Assembly (NCBI RefSeq): GCF_019091455.1 | Contig: NZ_JAGXJN010000019.1 | Location: 1-64,000, forward strand | Length of the DNA: 64,000 nucleotides | Direction: 5' to 3' | Origin: Chitinophaga sp. GbtcB8 | GTDB lineage: Bacteria; Bacteroidota; Bacteroidia; Chitinophagales; Chitinophagaceae | Part shown: positions 51,652 through 60,645 of the stretch, piece after piece | Position numbering within the stretch: the stretch's first letter is position 1 | Layout: each line of letters starts with the position of its first letter | Translations under genes and position numbers: made by a program | The notes under the pieces: model-generated | Seen by the model: only the letters and a program-made list of their open reading frames with translations | What the model was told of the DNA's origin: nothing | Databases searched by the model: none

Positions 51652-53283
51652 TTAGTTGGCGGAGGTGAGCGCCTGGCCCTGCTGTCCGTCTGTAAACATC
51701 TTTTGCGCCAGGCGTGCATCGTGCCCATAAATATCATCGCGGAACTGTAAAGCGCCCTGCTCATCCACCCAGGCGGTATAATAGGTTACCAGTACGGGTA
51801 CGGAATGCTTCAGCTCCACATATTTTTCCTTATCGCCTTTGTTAATAGCGCTGTCTACTTTTTCAGGTGTCCATTTTGGCATATCCTGCAACAGGTAATT
51901 AGCCATTTTTACGGGATCGCTTAAACGTATACAGCCATGGCTGTATGCACGTTTATCTTTTTCAAACAGGCTTTTTACCGGCGTATCATGAAAGTAGATA
52001 TTAAAGCTATTGGGGAACAGGAATTTTACATGGCCCAGCGCATTCTTTTTACCCGGGCGCTGCCTTATTACGGGCACGCCGTTGCGCTCGCCAGTGATCT
52101 CCATTTCATTTTCTGCCAGGTAATTTTTGTTCTTAGCAATGTGCGGCAATATTTCCTTGCGTACTATGCTGCGCGGCACATGCCAGTAAGGGTTAAATAC
52201 AATCTGGTTCAGATCGCCGTAGAACATAGTGGTGCTGCTGCCTTCTTTGCCTACTACTACCGGCATATCAAATACCTTGTTTTTGCCTTCCCATACATGC
52301 AATACGTATTCGGGTATGTTTACTATGATAAGCTGTCCTTCCGGCGCTGCGGGCGCCCAACGCATACGTTCCATATTCATTACCAGCTGTTGTACGCGTG
52401 CCAGTACGGGTACATTCATATCGTGCAGCAGTGTATCTGTAAGCAAACCGGTGGGGGTATAACCATGCGTTTGCTGAAATGTTTTGATGGCTGCTTCCAG
52501 GGTGTCGTCAAATAAGGTGCTGCTGTCAGCGCCAGACAGCTCGCCGGTAGCCTGCAATCTTCTTTTTACCAGCTGTATAGCCTCTGCATTATCTCCTTTT
52601 TTATACTTTTTCTTGTCGGCTGTAATGGCCGGCCAGCCGCCTTTTTTGGCAATGTCCACATACTGCTCCAGCTGCTTTTTCATGGCGGCGTATGCCGGGG
52701 TGGCTGCTTCGTAATCTCTGTGTTCCCGGCTGTTGTTTGCCAGTATAGAATCTGTGAGCTGTAGCAGGCGCTGTTTCTGAATGGGAATAAATTGCTGCAG
52801 CTGCGCAGTGTTCAGATCTGCATAATTTTCCTGCGCAAACTGTAAAAAACGTTGTGTTAGCTGTAGTTCTGTTTTTATAATACCGGCTTCATTGCCTGTG
52901 ATAGTGGTATCATTGTCGTTCATTAATTCATCGAGGCGGATCTCCATTTGCCGGCTGCCGCTGGTGTCTTTGCTGTAATGGTACAGGCTGCGGAAGCCCA
53001 GCGCCTGTTCTGTTAACCCCTGGCTGTCGAACCAGGCATATTCAAAATTTCGGACGTTGTAAAAGCTGCGCATAGCATTAGCGGTAGTATCCCCTATTTT
53101 TTGCTGCGCTATAAATTTCTCTACGGCTGTGCTGTCCAGGAACAGGTCGTTGTAGGCGTTACTTTTGTTCACCGCGGTATTGCGGGGTGTGATCTCCGGT
53201 TTGCTTTTAGTACCCTGCCGGCATCCTGCAAGAAGCAGGATTAAGCCGGCGGGGATGAATAAGATCAGCCATTTCATTTTCAT
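51652..53283 (-). CDS. L,D-transpeptidase (YcbB/LdtD-like)
   Basis: 543 residues with a lipoprotein signal (LLLAGC). A helical N-terminal half carries a peptidoglycan-binding domain (KFQQTHGYTPTG-type: AIKTFQQTHGYTPTGLL), followed by the YkuD catalytic domain: NPYWHVPRSI, then HDTPVKSLFEKDKRAYSHGC and CIRLSDPVKMANYLL with the nucleophilic cysteine. It makes 3-3 cross-links in peptidoglycan. It overlaps the upstream lipoprotein gene by 4 bases, so translation is coupled. Confidence 0.93.
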   Translation of the reverse strand: MKMKWLILFIPAGLILLLAGCRQGTKSKPEITPRNTAVNKSNAYNDLFLDSTAVEKFIAQQKIGDTTANAMRSFYNVRNFEYAWFDSQGLTEQALGFRSLYHYSKDTSGSRQMEIRLDELMNDNDTTITGNEAGIIKTELQLTQRFLQFAQENYADLNTAQLQQFIPIQKQRLLQLTDSILANNSREHRDYEAATPAYAAMKKQLEQYVDIAKKGGWPAITADKKKYKKGDNAEAIQLVKRRLQATGELSGADSSTLFDDTLEAAIKTFQQTHGYTPTGLLTDTLLHDMNVPVLARVQQLVMNMERMRWAPAAPEGQLIIVNIPEYVLHVWEGKNKVFDMPVVVGKEGSSTTMFYGDLNQIVFNPYWHVPRSIVRKEILPHIAKNKNYLAENEMEITGERNGVPVIRQRPGKKNALGHVKFLFPNSFNIYFHDTPVKSLFEKDKRAYSHGCIRLSDPVKMANYLLQDMPKWTPEKVDSAINKGDKEKYVELKHSVPVLVTYYTAWVDEQGALQFRDDIYGHDARLAQKMFTDGQQGQALTSAN

Positions 53284-53744
53284 GGTGTTATTTCTTTCTT
53301 TATGTACGAGGACCAGGGGGAGAAACGTTTCACTTTCTCCATCCAGTAGCTGTTGTTCATATCCACATCGGTGTATGGCAATCCGTCTGATAACTCTATG
53401 GTAGCATCTACCAGGTTCCAGTCGTCTTCTTTAAGATGCCATTTAAAACGATGGGATACGTTCTTGTTATACCCTCCATCTCCTGCAACTAACGTGCCTG
53501 CCACAAACTTATTCCTTTGGGCTATGGGCTGTTTCAATTGGGCATTGATTTCCGCAATGAGGGTAGTATTGGTATCAGCTACGGCCACTACAAAAGTGGT
53601 ATCCTGCCATTTCCAGCCAGGTTCCCCGCCGTCGCGGTGCATCCCTACTTCATAATAGCGGTAATGTACAGGTGTTGGATCATTGTCTTTTTTACAGGAG
53701 AAAGCAAGCAGCAATAAAAATGCTACGCAGCATGATTTCAGCAT
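53280..53744 (-). CDS. Lipoprotein with BP74-like domain
   Basis: 154 residues with a lipobox-type signal (LLAFSCKK). The rest resembles the BP74 N-terminal domain: FVVAVADTNTTLIAEINAQL, then FVAGTLVAGDGGYN, FKWHLKEDDWNLVDATIELS and the conserved FSPWSS near the end. The biochemical role of this domain is poorly known. The stop overlaps the start of the L,D-transpeptidase gene (ATGA-type, 53280-53283), so the two products probably work together at the cell envelope. Confidence 0.7.
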   Translation of the reverse strand: MLKSCCVAFLLLLAFSCKKDNDPTPVHYRYYEVGMHRDGGEPGWKWQDTTFVVAVADTNTTLIAEINAQLKQPIAQRNKFVAGTLVAGDGGYNKNVSHRFKWHLKEDDWNLVDATIELSDGLPYTDVDMNNSYWMEKVKRFSPWSSYIKKEITP

Positions 53745-53920
53745 GGTTAAATGGTTTTAATGTGATATGATGTTACAATACGTATCCGCCTGGCAGCATG
53801 GATGCCACAGCAGGTATTTTCGTATGCTATAAAAAACGTTTGTTGAAGAGATTAAGTTACAGGGATGGGAAATGTAAAAGTCTATGGCAGACCCATGCGA
53901 ACGAGCCTATAACGTTTATA

Positions 53921-55111
53921 TTACAATTGCAATTTTATCCCCGCTTTATTCAATCCTTTGGCAATGCCCATCACGATCACGGCATACAGAATGCACCATA
54001 ACATACCGGGATAACCCTGCTGCAGCAGGTCCGGTAAATGGATGCCCAGCAGGTGCAGGAGGGCATAGATTATAAAAGGGATGATGTAGGTAAGCAAAGG
54101 ATTGGCGGCGGCAGGTCGGAAAAAATTTGTCCAGCCGCTGATCTGTTTGCGGTCAATAAGCCAGTATAAAAAAGAGAACAAAATACAACAGATAGCTGCG
54201 CTGTATAAACACCAGGTAGGGGTGGCGTAGATCTTGGATATTTTAAAATAAGGGCGCAGGAAATAACCGGTCACCAATAATATCAATGCAAAACCACCAG
54301 CCTGTATAAACCGCTGCTGCACGCTTTTATTACTGGACTGGTCAAAGAAAATGAGAGAAAGCACAATACCGCATAATACAATAGAGGTATGCGCTGCATT
54401 GCCGCTTTGGGAGGTGATCCAGTGCCAGCCGGATTGCTGTATGGCCGGTTGGTGGCCTATAATATAAAACAGCGTACAAATACCGATCATGGCCAGCAAC
54501 CCATATACATTCCCTTTATACAGCTGGTAAAAAATACAGCTGTATAAATAGGCCCAGCCAATGAGCCCCAGTATACCCCACCAGTGTGGCTGTAAATATT
54601 CCGTACCATCCTTTCCACCGCGGTAAATAAATGCCAGCACCAGCAAGCCTGCAATGCCAATGCCTTTTAACACATATACCAGCGTGGGTTTTGAAAGCTT
54701 GTACACATTCCACACCAATACCACACATATATAAAACAGCAATGACCATACATGAATAGACATGCCCATTGCAGCTTCATTATAATCGTCTTCTGCATTT
54801 ACCATAAACAACCCTAATACCAGCAGGCCCAGTGTGCGCCAGCCAATATGCTTTTGCAGCTGCACAAAACTATCGCCTTTAGCCAGGCGGCGGTTAATAG
54901 CAAAGGGAACAGACATGCCTACAATAAACAGGAAGGCCGGGAACACCACATCCACAAAGGTCATTGCATCCGCATCAGCCGGCATATGTTTCATCCAGGG
55001 GGAAATACCGCTTACGCCGGACAGCTCATTTACAAAGATCATTACCAGGATGGTAATGCCGCGGAGAGCATCAATAGAAAGTATGCGCTGCGTAGATAGT
55101 TGGTTGATCAT
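53921..55111 (-). CDS. DUF5009/HgsnAT-like acyltransferase-3-type membrane protein
   Basis: 396 residues from the ATG at 55111, with about ten membrane helices. The N-terminal signature LSIDALRGITILVMIFVNE and VVFPAFLFIVGMSVPFAI match the heparan-alpha-glucosaminide N-acetyltransferase-like family (DUF5009). Members are thought to move acyl groups onto sugars across the membrane. It is divergent from GH92 with only 127 bp between, consistent with a role in glycan processing. A start at 55144 is also possible. Confidence 0.85.
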   Translation of the reverse strand: MINQLSTQRILSIDALRGITILVMIFVNELSGVSGISPWMKHMPADADAMTFVDVVFPAFLFIVGMSVPFAINRRLAKGDSFVQLQKHIGWRTLGLLVLGLFMVNAEDDYNEAAMGMSIHVWSLLFYICVVLVWNVYKLSKPTLVYVLKGIGIAGLLVLAFIYRGGKDGTEYLQPHWWGILGLIGWAYLYSCIFYQLYKGNVYGLLAMIGICTLFYIIGHQPAIQQSGWHWITSQSGNAAHTSIVLCGIVLSLIFFDQSSNKSVQQRFIQAGGFALILLVTGYFLRPYFKISKIYATPTWCLYSAAICCILFSFLYWLIDRKQISGWTNFFRPAAANPLLTYIIPFIIYALLHLLGIHLPDLLQQGYPGMLWCILYAVIVMGIAKGLNKAGIKLQL

Positions 55112-55238
55112 GTAGGTATTGGATTGTTTAGAAAAATAATACATAGTGCTGATAAAAGCAATTTTATAGATCCGTTCACATAAAAACTACTTGAAAAGTA
55201 AGTTCCAGCACGTATCTTGGCAGTTTAAAGCAGCTAAT

Positions 55239-57536
55239 ATGACTTTGAGGTTTAAGAATGCTTATCTGCTGGCCTTCTCAGGGCTGGTGATGGCAGGCGC
55301 GCAGGTGAAAGCGCAGGTAGAGCAACCCCGGAAAATACAGGGACAAAAATTACCGGAAAGCAAACCACTTTCTTATGTAGATCCCTATATTGGTTCCGGC
55401 GGACACGGGCACGTTTTTGTAGGCGCCAGCGTTCCTTTTGGCGCAGTACAGGTAGGACCGAATAATATTGTTAAAGGGTGGGACTGGTGCTCCGGTTACC
55501 ATTATTCCGACAGTGTGGTGATCGGGTTTTCACAAACACACCTGAGCGGTACCGGCATTGGCGACCTGGGGGATGTGCTGATAATGCCCTACACCGGCGA
55601 TGTAAAGACCAGCCATGGCTCACAGGAAAATCCTACTACCGGTTACGGCTCCCATTACTCCCATAACCGTGAAACGGCAAGGCCGGGTTATTATGCCGTG
55701 CACCTGGACGATCATGATATACAGGTAGAGCTAACCGCATCTGAGCGCGTTGGCTTTCACAGGTACACTTTCCCTAAAGGCAAACCGGCTCACATTATTG
55801 TGGATCTGAAAGAAGGTATTGGCTGGGATGCACCCGTGGAAACATTCATCCGCCAAAAAGATGAATACACCCTGGAAGGTTACCGCTTTTCCAAAGGCTG
55901 GTCAGAAGATCAGCGCCTGTGGTTTGCCATTAAGAGTAATGTACCGGTGAAAAATTTTGCCGTATATGATGGCGATGAAAAGAAAGAAGGCAAGGAGCTG
56001 AAAGCCAAATACACCAAAGGCATTATATCCTTTGACAATGCGCCTGCGCAGGTAATGCTGAAAGTAGGCATCTCGCCCGTGAGCAGTGAAAATGCGCTGG
56101 CTAACATTAACGCAGAAATTCCCGGATGGGATTTTGCTGCAGTAGTGAACAGCGCCAATAACAAGTGGAACAAGGAGCTGGCCAAGATCAATGTACAAAG
56201 TGCAGATGAAGCTAAAAAGCGCGTATTCTACACGGCTATGTACCATACCATGATAGGCCCGGCCCTGTTTAACGACCATGACGGCAGCTACCGCGGTACG
56301 GATAAAAAAGTGTACACCAAACCTGGTTTTGATAACTACACTACTTTTTCCCTGTGGGATACTTACCGCTCTGCAGCGCCGCTTAGCACCCTGCTGCACC
56401 CGGACCGTATGAGCAGCTTCATTAACTCCCTGCTGGCTATTTACCAGCAACAGGGTAAGCTGCCTATCTGGCCGCTGATGGGCAGTGAAACCAACTGTAT
56501 GGTGGGTTACCATGCCGTGCCCCTGATTGCCGATGCTTACCTGAAAGGGTTTAAAGGTTTTGATGCGGAAGCTGCGCTGGCCGCCATGAAAGTATCCTCT
56601 ACCCGCGACGACCTCGGCGTGAACTACGTGAAAGAGCGCGGTTACATTCCTTCTGATAAAGAATATGAGTCCGTATCCAAAGCCATGGAATATGCCATTG
56701 ACGATTGGTGTATTGCAGCGATGGCCAAGAAAATGGGTAAAACGGATGATTATAATACCTACGCCAAACGTGCTGCTTACTACAAGAATTATTTTGACAG
56801 CACCATCAAATTTGTTCGTCCGCGTATGAGCGATGGCAGCTTTAAAACGCCGTACGATCCTTTCCAGTCCAAACATGAAAAAGGCGATTTTACAGAAGGT
56901 AACGGCTGGCAGTATACCTGGCTGGTGCCGCAGGATGTGGAAGGCCTGATCAGCTTAATGGGTGGCGATGCGCCTTTTACCCAAAAGCTGGACAGTCTGT
57001 TTGAAGCTAAAGGCGATATGGGTAAAGAAGCTTCCAGCGACATATCCGGCCTCATTGGCATGTATGCGCATGGTAATGAGCCCAGCCACCATGTTACCTA
57101 TATGTACACTTACGCCGGCAACCAATGGAAAACGGCAGAAAAAGTACGGCAGGTAATGCAGGAGTTCTATACCACTAAGCCGGATGGCCTGGCTGGTAAT
57201 GAGGATGTAGGCGCTATGTCGTCCTGGTATGTATTATCTTCTGTTGGTTTTTATCCTGTAAACCCGGCCAAGGGCATTTATGTTTTTGGCAGCCCGGTAT
57301 TTGATAAGGCCAGCCTGCAGCTGCAGGGCGGCAAAACCTTTACCGTGCAAACGCTGAACAACAGCGCTGCTAACAAGTATATTCAAAGCATTACCCTGAA
57401 CGGTAAGCCTTATACGAAAAGCTATATTAAACATACTGATATTGTGAAAGGCGGTACGCTGGTGGTTAAGATGGGAGATAAGCCGAACTATGAGTTTGGG
57501 AAGCTGCCTGCAGACAGGCCGGACTCCAAGCTTTAA
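55239..57536 (+). CDS. GH92-family alpha-mannosidase, secreted
   Basis: 765 residues from the ATG at 55239 (the longer frame starts TTG). A signal peptide ends near AQVKAQ. GH92 hallmarks: YVDPYIGSGGHGHVFVGASV, GWDWCSGYHYSD, FSQTHLSGTGIGDLGD, later SLWDTYRSAAPL and YPVNPAKGIYVFGSPVF. Catalytic acid/base and calcium-site residues lie in GNEPSHHVTYMYTYAG and GNEDVGAMSSWYV. These calcium-dependent exo-enzymes remove alpha-mannose from N-glycans or yeast mannan in the periplasm. A strong terminator follows. Confidence 0.96.
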   Translation: MTLRFKNAYLLAFSGLVMAGAQVKAQVEQPRKIQGQKLPESKPLSYVDPYIGSGGHGHVFVGASVPFGAVQVGPNNIVKGWDWCSGYHYSDSVVIGFSQTHLSGTGIGDLGDVLIMPYTGDVKTSHGSQENPTTGYGSHYSHNRETARPGYYAVHLDDHDIQVELTASERVGFHRYTFPKGKPAHIIVDLKEGIGWDAPVETFIRQKDEYTLEGYRFSKGWSEDQRLWFAIKSNVPVKNFAVYDGDEKKEGKELKAKYTKGIISFDNAPAQVMLKVGISPVSSENALANINAEIPGWDFAAVVNSANNKWNKELAKINVQSADEAKKRVFYTAMYHTMIGPALFNDHDGSYRGTDKKVYTKPGFDNYTTFSLWDTYRSAAPLSTLLHPDRMSSFINSLLAIYQQQGKLPIWPLMGSETNCMVGYHAVPLIADAYLKGFKGFDAEAALAAMKVSSTRDDLGVNYVKERGYIPSDKEYESVSKAMEYAIDDWCIAAMAKKMGKTDDYNTYAKRAAYYKNYFDSTIKFVRPRMSDGSFKTPYDPFQSKHEKGDFTEGNGWQYTWLVPQDVEGLISLMGGDAPFTQKLDSLFEAKGDMGKEASSDISGLIGMYAHGNEPSHHVTYMYTYAGNQWKTAEKVRQVMQEFYTTKPDGLAGNEDVGAMSSWYVLSSVGFYPVNPAKGIYVFGSPVFDKASLQLQGGKTFTVQTLNNSAANKYIQSITLNGKPYTKSYIKHTDIVKGGTLVVKMGDKPNYEFGKLPADRPDSKL

Positions 57537-57722
57537 TTACGAATTGTCAATTACGAATTAGAATGCAGCGAAAGGTAGTGTGATGTTGAATAAAATATAA
57601 AAAACTAAAAAGTCCTGCACTGAGGCAGGACTTTTTTTTATGTGTTGATATGAATGTATCGTGGATTGTGCACGAATAATAAGCGAAATATTTTTAATTA
57701 CTCAGTACTCAATTCGTAATTC
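57535..57722. repeat. AATTACGAATT repeat pair flanking the GH92 terminator
   Basis: A copy (AATTACGAATTGTCAATTAC, then GAATTAGAATG) begins within the GH92 stop codon at 57535-57565. An inverted copy AATTCGTAATT ends at 57721, touching the next gene's stop. Between them lies a terminator, AAAAAGTCCTGC/GCAGGACTTTTT at 57607-57636. The pair resembles the ends of the 533-bp element at 3751-4283. Confidence 0.6.
57607..57636 (+). terminator. GH92 terminator
   Basis: A 12-bp perfect stem (57607-57618 with 57625-57636) with a 6-base loop and T run; usable on both strands between convergent genes. Confidence 0.9.
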
Positions 57723-58801
57723 TACACCGCTATCGCAGCCAGCACTTCCGGTGTTAGCTCGCCAAACAGTGATACGCCTGCGGCGCCGTTCTTCACGGCC
57801 AATGCTACGCCGCGTTTCAGATCGTCCATATTACCATTAAAGTCCGGGAGGAAAAGGCCGGCGTATAAAGGGAAGCGGCCATTGAGGGCGCGCACGCCTT
57901 CGGCTACTGCATCACCGATCCAGCTTACATCTTCCTGGTAAAAGCCATGATAGATCATGGGGTTCACCGCATCCAGGTGCCAGTTGGTCCAGTCCTGGCG
58001 CACAATGCGCTTGGCTATTTCCGGCGTGGGAAATACAGCAGCAGTAATAGGTTTCTTATGCTGCTGCGCTACTTTGGCCAGGTTGTTTACGATGTTGGTG
58101 ATACGGTCATAACGGAACTTACGCCAGGAAGGGCTCTGGTCCGGGTGTTCCATTTCCAGCGGGTCTTTGCCTTTTTCTGCTTTGTAGGCATTACGGCAGG
58201 TTTCGCAATAACAAAAATCGTATTCCGGTAATTCTTTGGATTGGTCAATGCCGTATTTGCTCCACAGGTTCACGGGCAGTATCACATCACAATAACGTAC
58301 ATAATCCAGGTGAATGCCATCTATATAATCTTTGGAAAGCGCGTTTTCCACCTGCTGTTTCAGGTAGGTTAGCGTTTCCGGTTTGCTGGGGCATAACCAG
58401 CGGTAGTAACCCACATAGGGCGGGTTGGTTGCGCAGGATTCGCCTTTACGGTTCAGTGAGTACCATTCCGGGTGAGCAGCCAGCAGCTCTTTTTCTCCGC
58501 GGTTCATTGTCCAGATCCAGCGGTGGGCTTTAATGCCATTCTTTTTAGCGATGCGGAAATGTTTTTCGCTATCGTCTTCAAAGTAAATATCGCTGATGCC
58601 TGCTTTTTTATAATCGGCATAACGTTTTTGTATGTCTGCTTCTGCATCTTCCTTGTTAGGATTGATCCATACGCGATGCGCTATTTTTGGGGGCGCTGCC
58701 TCCTTTGCCGCTGCAGTGGCTTCTTTGGCCAGAGCAGGTACACCGGGTAGTAAAACTACGCTTCCCAGACCCAGTGATTTTATAAAATTACGCTTATCCA
58801 T
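57722..58801 (-). CDS. Family 10 glycosyl hydrolase-like (GHL10) exported protein
   Basis: 359 residues with an exported N-terminus (MDKRNFIKSLGLGSVVLLPG), which looks Tat-like though only one arginine of the twin pair is present. The TIM-barrel body carries HRVWINPNKEDAEAD, then DGIHLDYVRY, the strand-4 motif of the GHL10 family, and NPMIYHGFYQEDV. CYCETC may bind metal. The substrate is unknown. It follows the CBM9-like gene by 9 bases on the same strand, so they form an operon. Confidence 0.85.
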   Translation of the reverse strand: MDKRNFIKSLGLGSVVLLPGVPALAKEATAAAKEAAPPKIAHRVWINPNKEDAEADIQKRYADYKKAGISDIYFEDDSEKHFRIAKKNGIKAHRWIWTMNRGEKELLAAHPEWYSLNRKGESCATNPPYVGYYRWLCPSKPETLTYLKQQVENALSKDYIDGIHLDYVRYCDVILPVNLWSKYGIDQSKELPEYDFCYCETCRNAYKAEKGKDPLEMEHPDQSPSWRKFRYDRITNIVNNLAKVAQQHKKPITAAVFPTPEIAKRIVRQDWTNWHLDAVNPMIYHGFYQEDVSWIGDAVAEGVRALNGRFPLYAGLFLPDFNGNMDDLKRGVALAVKNGAAGVSLFGELTPEVLAAIAV

Positions 58802-58810
58802 TGTTGTAAT

Positions 58811-59647
58811 TTACGGCTTTTGAACGGCTTGGGTAGAGAATTGTAAGTAGCCCCATTTCTGCGGCACATGCATGTTGATAACACCCTGCGGCGACCATAC
58901 CCAGTTATGTTCCGGTAAGGGTTTGCCGGTGGCGGGGTTGGTTTTCTTTACGTACTGGCCGCCTTTAATTTCCGTATCCCATTCCACGCGGGAAAAGTTA
59001 ATACGCCAAACGCTACGGTCTTTCGGTACATCCGGTACACCCAACAGGCGCAGGGCTTTGAAAGGAATAGCCATTTCCACTGTCCAGGATTTATCTTTAT
59101 CCGCAGGTTTGTTTAAGGTGCCATTTATGCCGATGGCTGTTTTCATGCCTTTAGTATCCCAGGTAATAAGGGCATGGCCACCCTCGTTGTAGGGACGCGG
59201 CATAAACAGGTCAAAAACAGTATTGCGGGCATTCACCTCTATTTCAAAATATTCTTTCCCATCCCCATCCGGATCAATAAATAGTTCAAAATCGTTGTCG
59301 TGGAAGATGATGGTATCATGCAGCAGCAGCTTGCCCCAGATATGCGGTTCTTCCAGTTCGGCGGCTACATACAGGTACTGATCATCCCACAGCATTTTAA
59401 GGCGGGTGCGTAAAGGCGGCTGCGGGCGTTTGTCGCCTTCAATATCAGTAAAATCCTGGCTCCAGGCGGCCTGCTGCCATACGGCTTCATTCAGTTTACC
59501 ATCAATAGTGGGTTTGGTGCTGGTATGAAAGCTGGTATAATGCAAGGGCTCTACATTCTGCGCTTGGGCGGAAGCAGCTGAAAAAAGTAATATTCCCCCG
59601 GCTAAAATATTACGGATGCTGCGCTGAGAAAAAGTAAAATAATGCAT
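58811..59647 (-). CDS. CBM9-like carbohydrate-binding protein, secreted
   Basis: 278 residues with a signal peptide ending near ASAQA. The CBM9-like sandwich is shown by PTIDGKLNEAVWQQA, RLKMLWDDQYLYVAAELEEP and HDNDFELFIDPDGDG, the last a calcium-type loop, plus WTVEMAIPFKAL. It probably binds reducing ends or short glycans and delivers them to the partner encoded next (GHL10-like). First gene of a two-gene operon opposite GH92. Confidence 0.9.
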   Translation of the reverse strand: MHYFTFSQRSIRNILAGGILLFSAASAQAQNVEPLHYTSFHTSTKPTIDGKLNEAVWQQAAWSQDFTDIEGDKRPQPPLRTRLKMLWDDQYLYVAAELEEPHIWGKLLLHDTIIFHDNDFELFIDPDGDGKEYFEIEVNARNTVFDLFMPRPYNEGGHALITWDTKGMKTAIGINGTLNKPADKDKSWTVEMAIPFKALRLLGVPDVPKDRSVWRINFSRVEWDTEIKGGQYVKKTNPATGKPLPEHNWVWSPQGVINMHVPQKWGYLQFSTQAVQKP

Positions 59648-60231
59648 GTCGTAAATATAGGGAATATACAGTAGTTTTTTTTATTATTTGTTCGGCAGGA
59701 AGAAGGGATGAAAGGCTGACAGCTATACCGTTACACGGTTTGCGCCGGCAGTGCTGCGGGGTTAGCTGTTACAGGCGCCATCAACCAGTAACAGCCGGAT
59801 AATGTACGGATACCGGGAGGAAACCGGCGCTGTTCAGAGGCAGCGCCGGGCTTCCGGTATTAAAACAATCAATATTAAAAACTGTCCTGTCCTGATGTTC
59901 ACTGCCCTTTAAAGGCTGTTTGGTGTGCTGCTGACCCCGCGCCTGCTGCGGGTTCCCTGCAAAAAATTGCGCGGAAACCGCAGCGGCAATAATTGCCGGG
60001 CAACCATTGAAAACGCGTATGCCAGTTAAAATGTCTTATAGTGTGCTCTGCAGCCGGGGGCCGTCCGTTTATGTAATTCCCGTTTGATATCTGGATCCAT
60101 TCTCCTACATTGCTCAGGCATTACATACGGAAGGCAAACCGGATCTGAGAGAGCATGTTTAAAGCAGGGTTTCCGTTCTACAATTCACTGTTACAAAGCA
60201 AGCATATCCAGCTTACCTATGCAATAACTCA
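59648..60231. other. Long intergenic region with GC-rich hairpins
   Basis: No gene was found. Structures: GCTGTTAC/GTAACAGC (59765-59772 with 59788-59795); a nested hairpin at 59810-59860 with outer ATACCGG/CCGGTAT and inner CCGGCGCTG/CAGCGCCGG; and CGGCAAT-A-ATTGCCG at 59984-59998. These could be a terminator set, a small RNA or an unrecognised leader. No known riboswitch consensus was matched. Confidence 0.4.
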
Positions 60232-60258
60232 TTATTTAAATAGTAACTACTTAAATAA
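60232..60258. promoter_or_regulatory. 27-bp near-perfect palindrome, candidate HxlR operator
   Basis: TTATTTAAATAGT (60232-60244) and ACTACTTAAATAA (60246-60258) are inverted with one mismatch around a central A. It ends 8 bases before the HxlR start codon. HxlR-type dimers bind such TAGT-N-ACTA dyads and often control their own gene. Confidence 0.6.
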
Positions 60259-60266
60259 ATATTTTT

Positions 60267-60623
60267 ATGGCTGAAAGGAAGGTCAATTCAACTAACTACC
60301 AGAATCAAGCTTTCCTGGAAAGTAAGTGTACGCTAAATGAGCTGCTGGTATTATTAAGCCGGCGCTGGTTTACGGAGATCCTTTTCTGTATAGAGGAAGG
60401 CAACAGCCGTTTTTCCGGTATCAAGGAAGAGCTGTCGCCTATTACGGATCATATACTGGCAGACCGTTTAAAGCTGCTGGAAAAAAACACGCTCATCAAC
60501 CGGCAGCACTTCCCGGAAGTACCGCCTAAAGTGGTGTACACGCTTACCAAGAAGGGAGAGGAACTATGCGCATTGCTGGAAAAGCTGTGTGATTTTTCGG
60601 GAACTATTCCGAATATTTGTTGA
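60267..60623 (+). CDS. HxlR-family winged-helix transcription regulator
   Basis: 118 residues. The family core is visible: SRRWFTEILFCIEEGNSRFS, then GIKEELSPITDHILADRLKL and the wing VVYTLTKKGEELC. HxlR proteins (MarR-like fold) sense aldehydes, quinones or redox stress, often through a cysteine; C15-type and C-terminal cysteines are present but their role is unknown. The palindrome just upstream indicates autoregulation. Its target might also include a gene not in the window, since the neighbours are not in the same direction. Confidence 0.9.
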   Translation: MAERKVNSTNYQNQAFLESKCTLNELLVLLSRRWFTEILFCIEEGNSRFSGIKEELSPITDHILADRLKLLEKNTLINRQHFPEVPPKVVYTLTKKGEELCALLEKLCDFSGTIPNIC

Positions 60624-60644
60624 TGCTGCGCGCAGCGCGCAGCA
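60624..60644. terminator. GC palindrome between convergent hxlR and ggt-like genes
   Basis: TGCTGCGCGC and GCGCGCAGCA flank a single central base (21 bp). It begins right after the hxlR stop. There is no T run, so it may be only a weak terminator. Confidence 0.45.
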
Positions 60645-60645
60645 C

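Noticed and set aside
55902..56876. 324-codon minus-strand ORF within GH92
   Set aside because: Antisense to a well supported GH92 gene in the complementary frame; no family resemblance.
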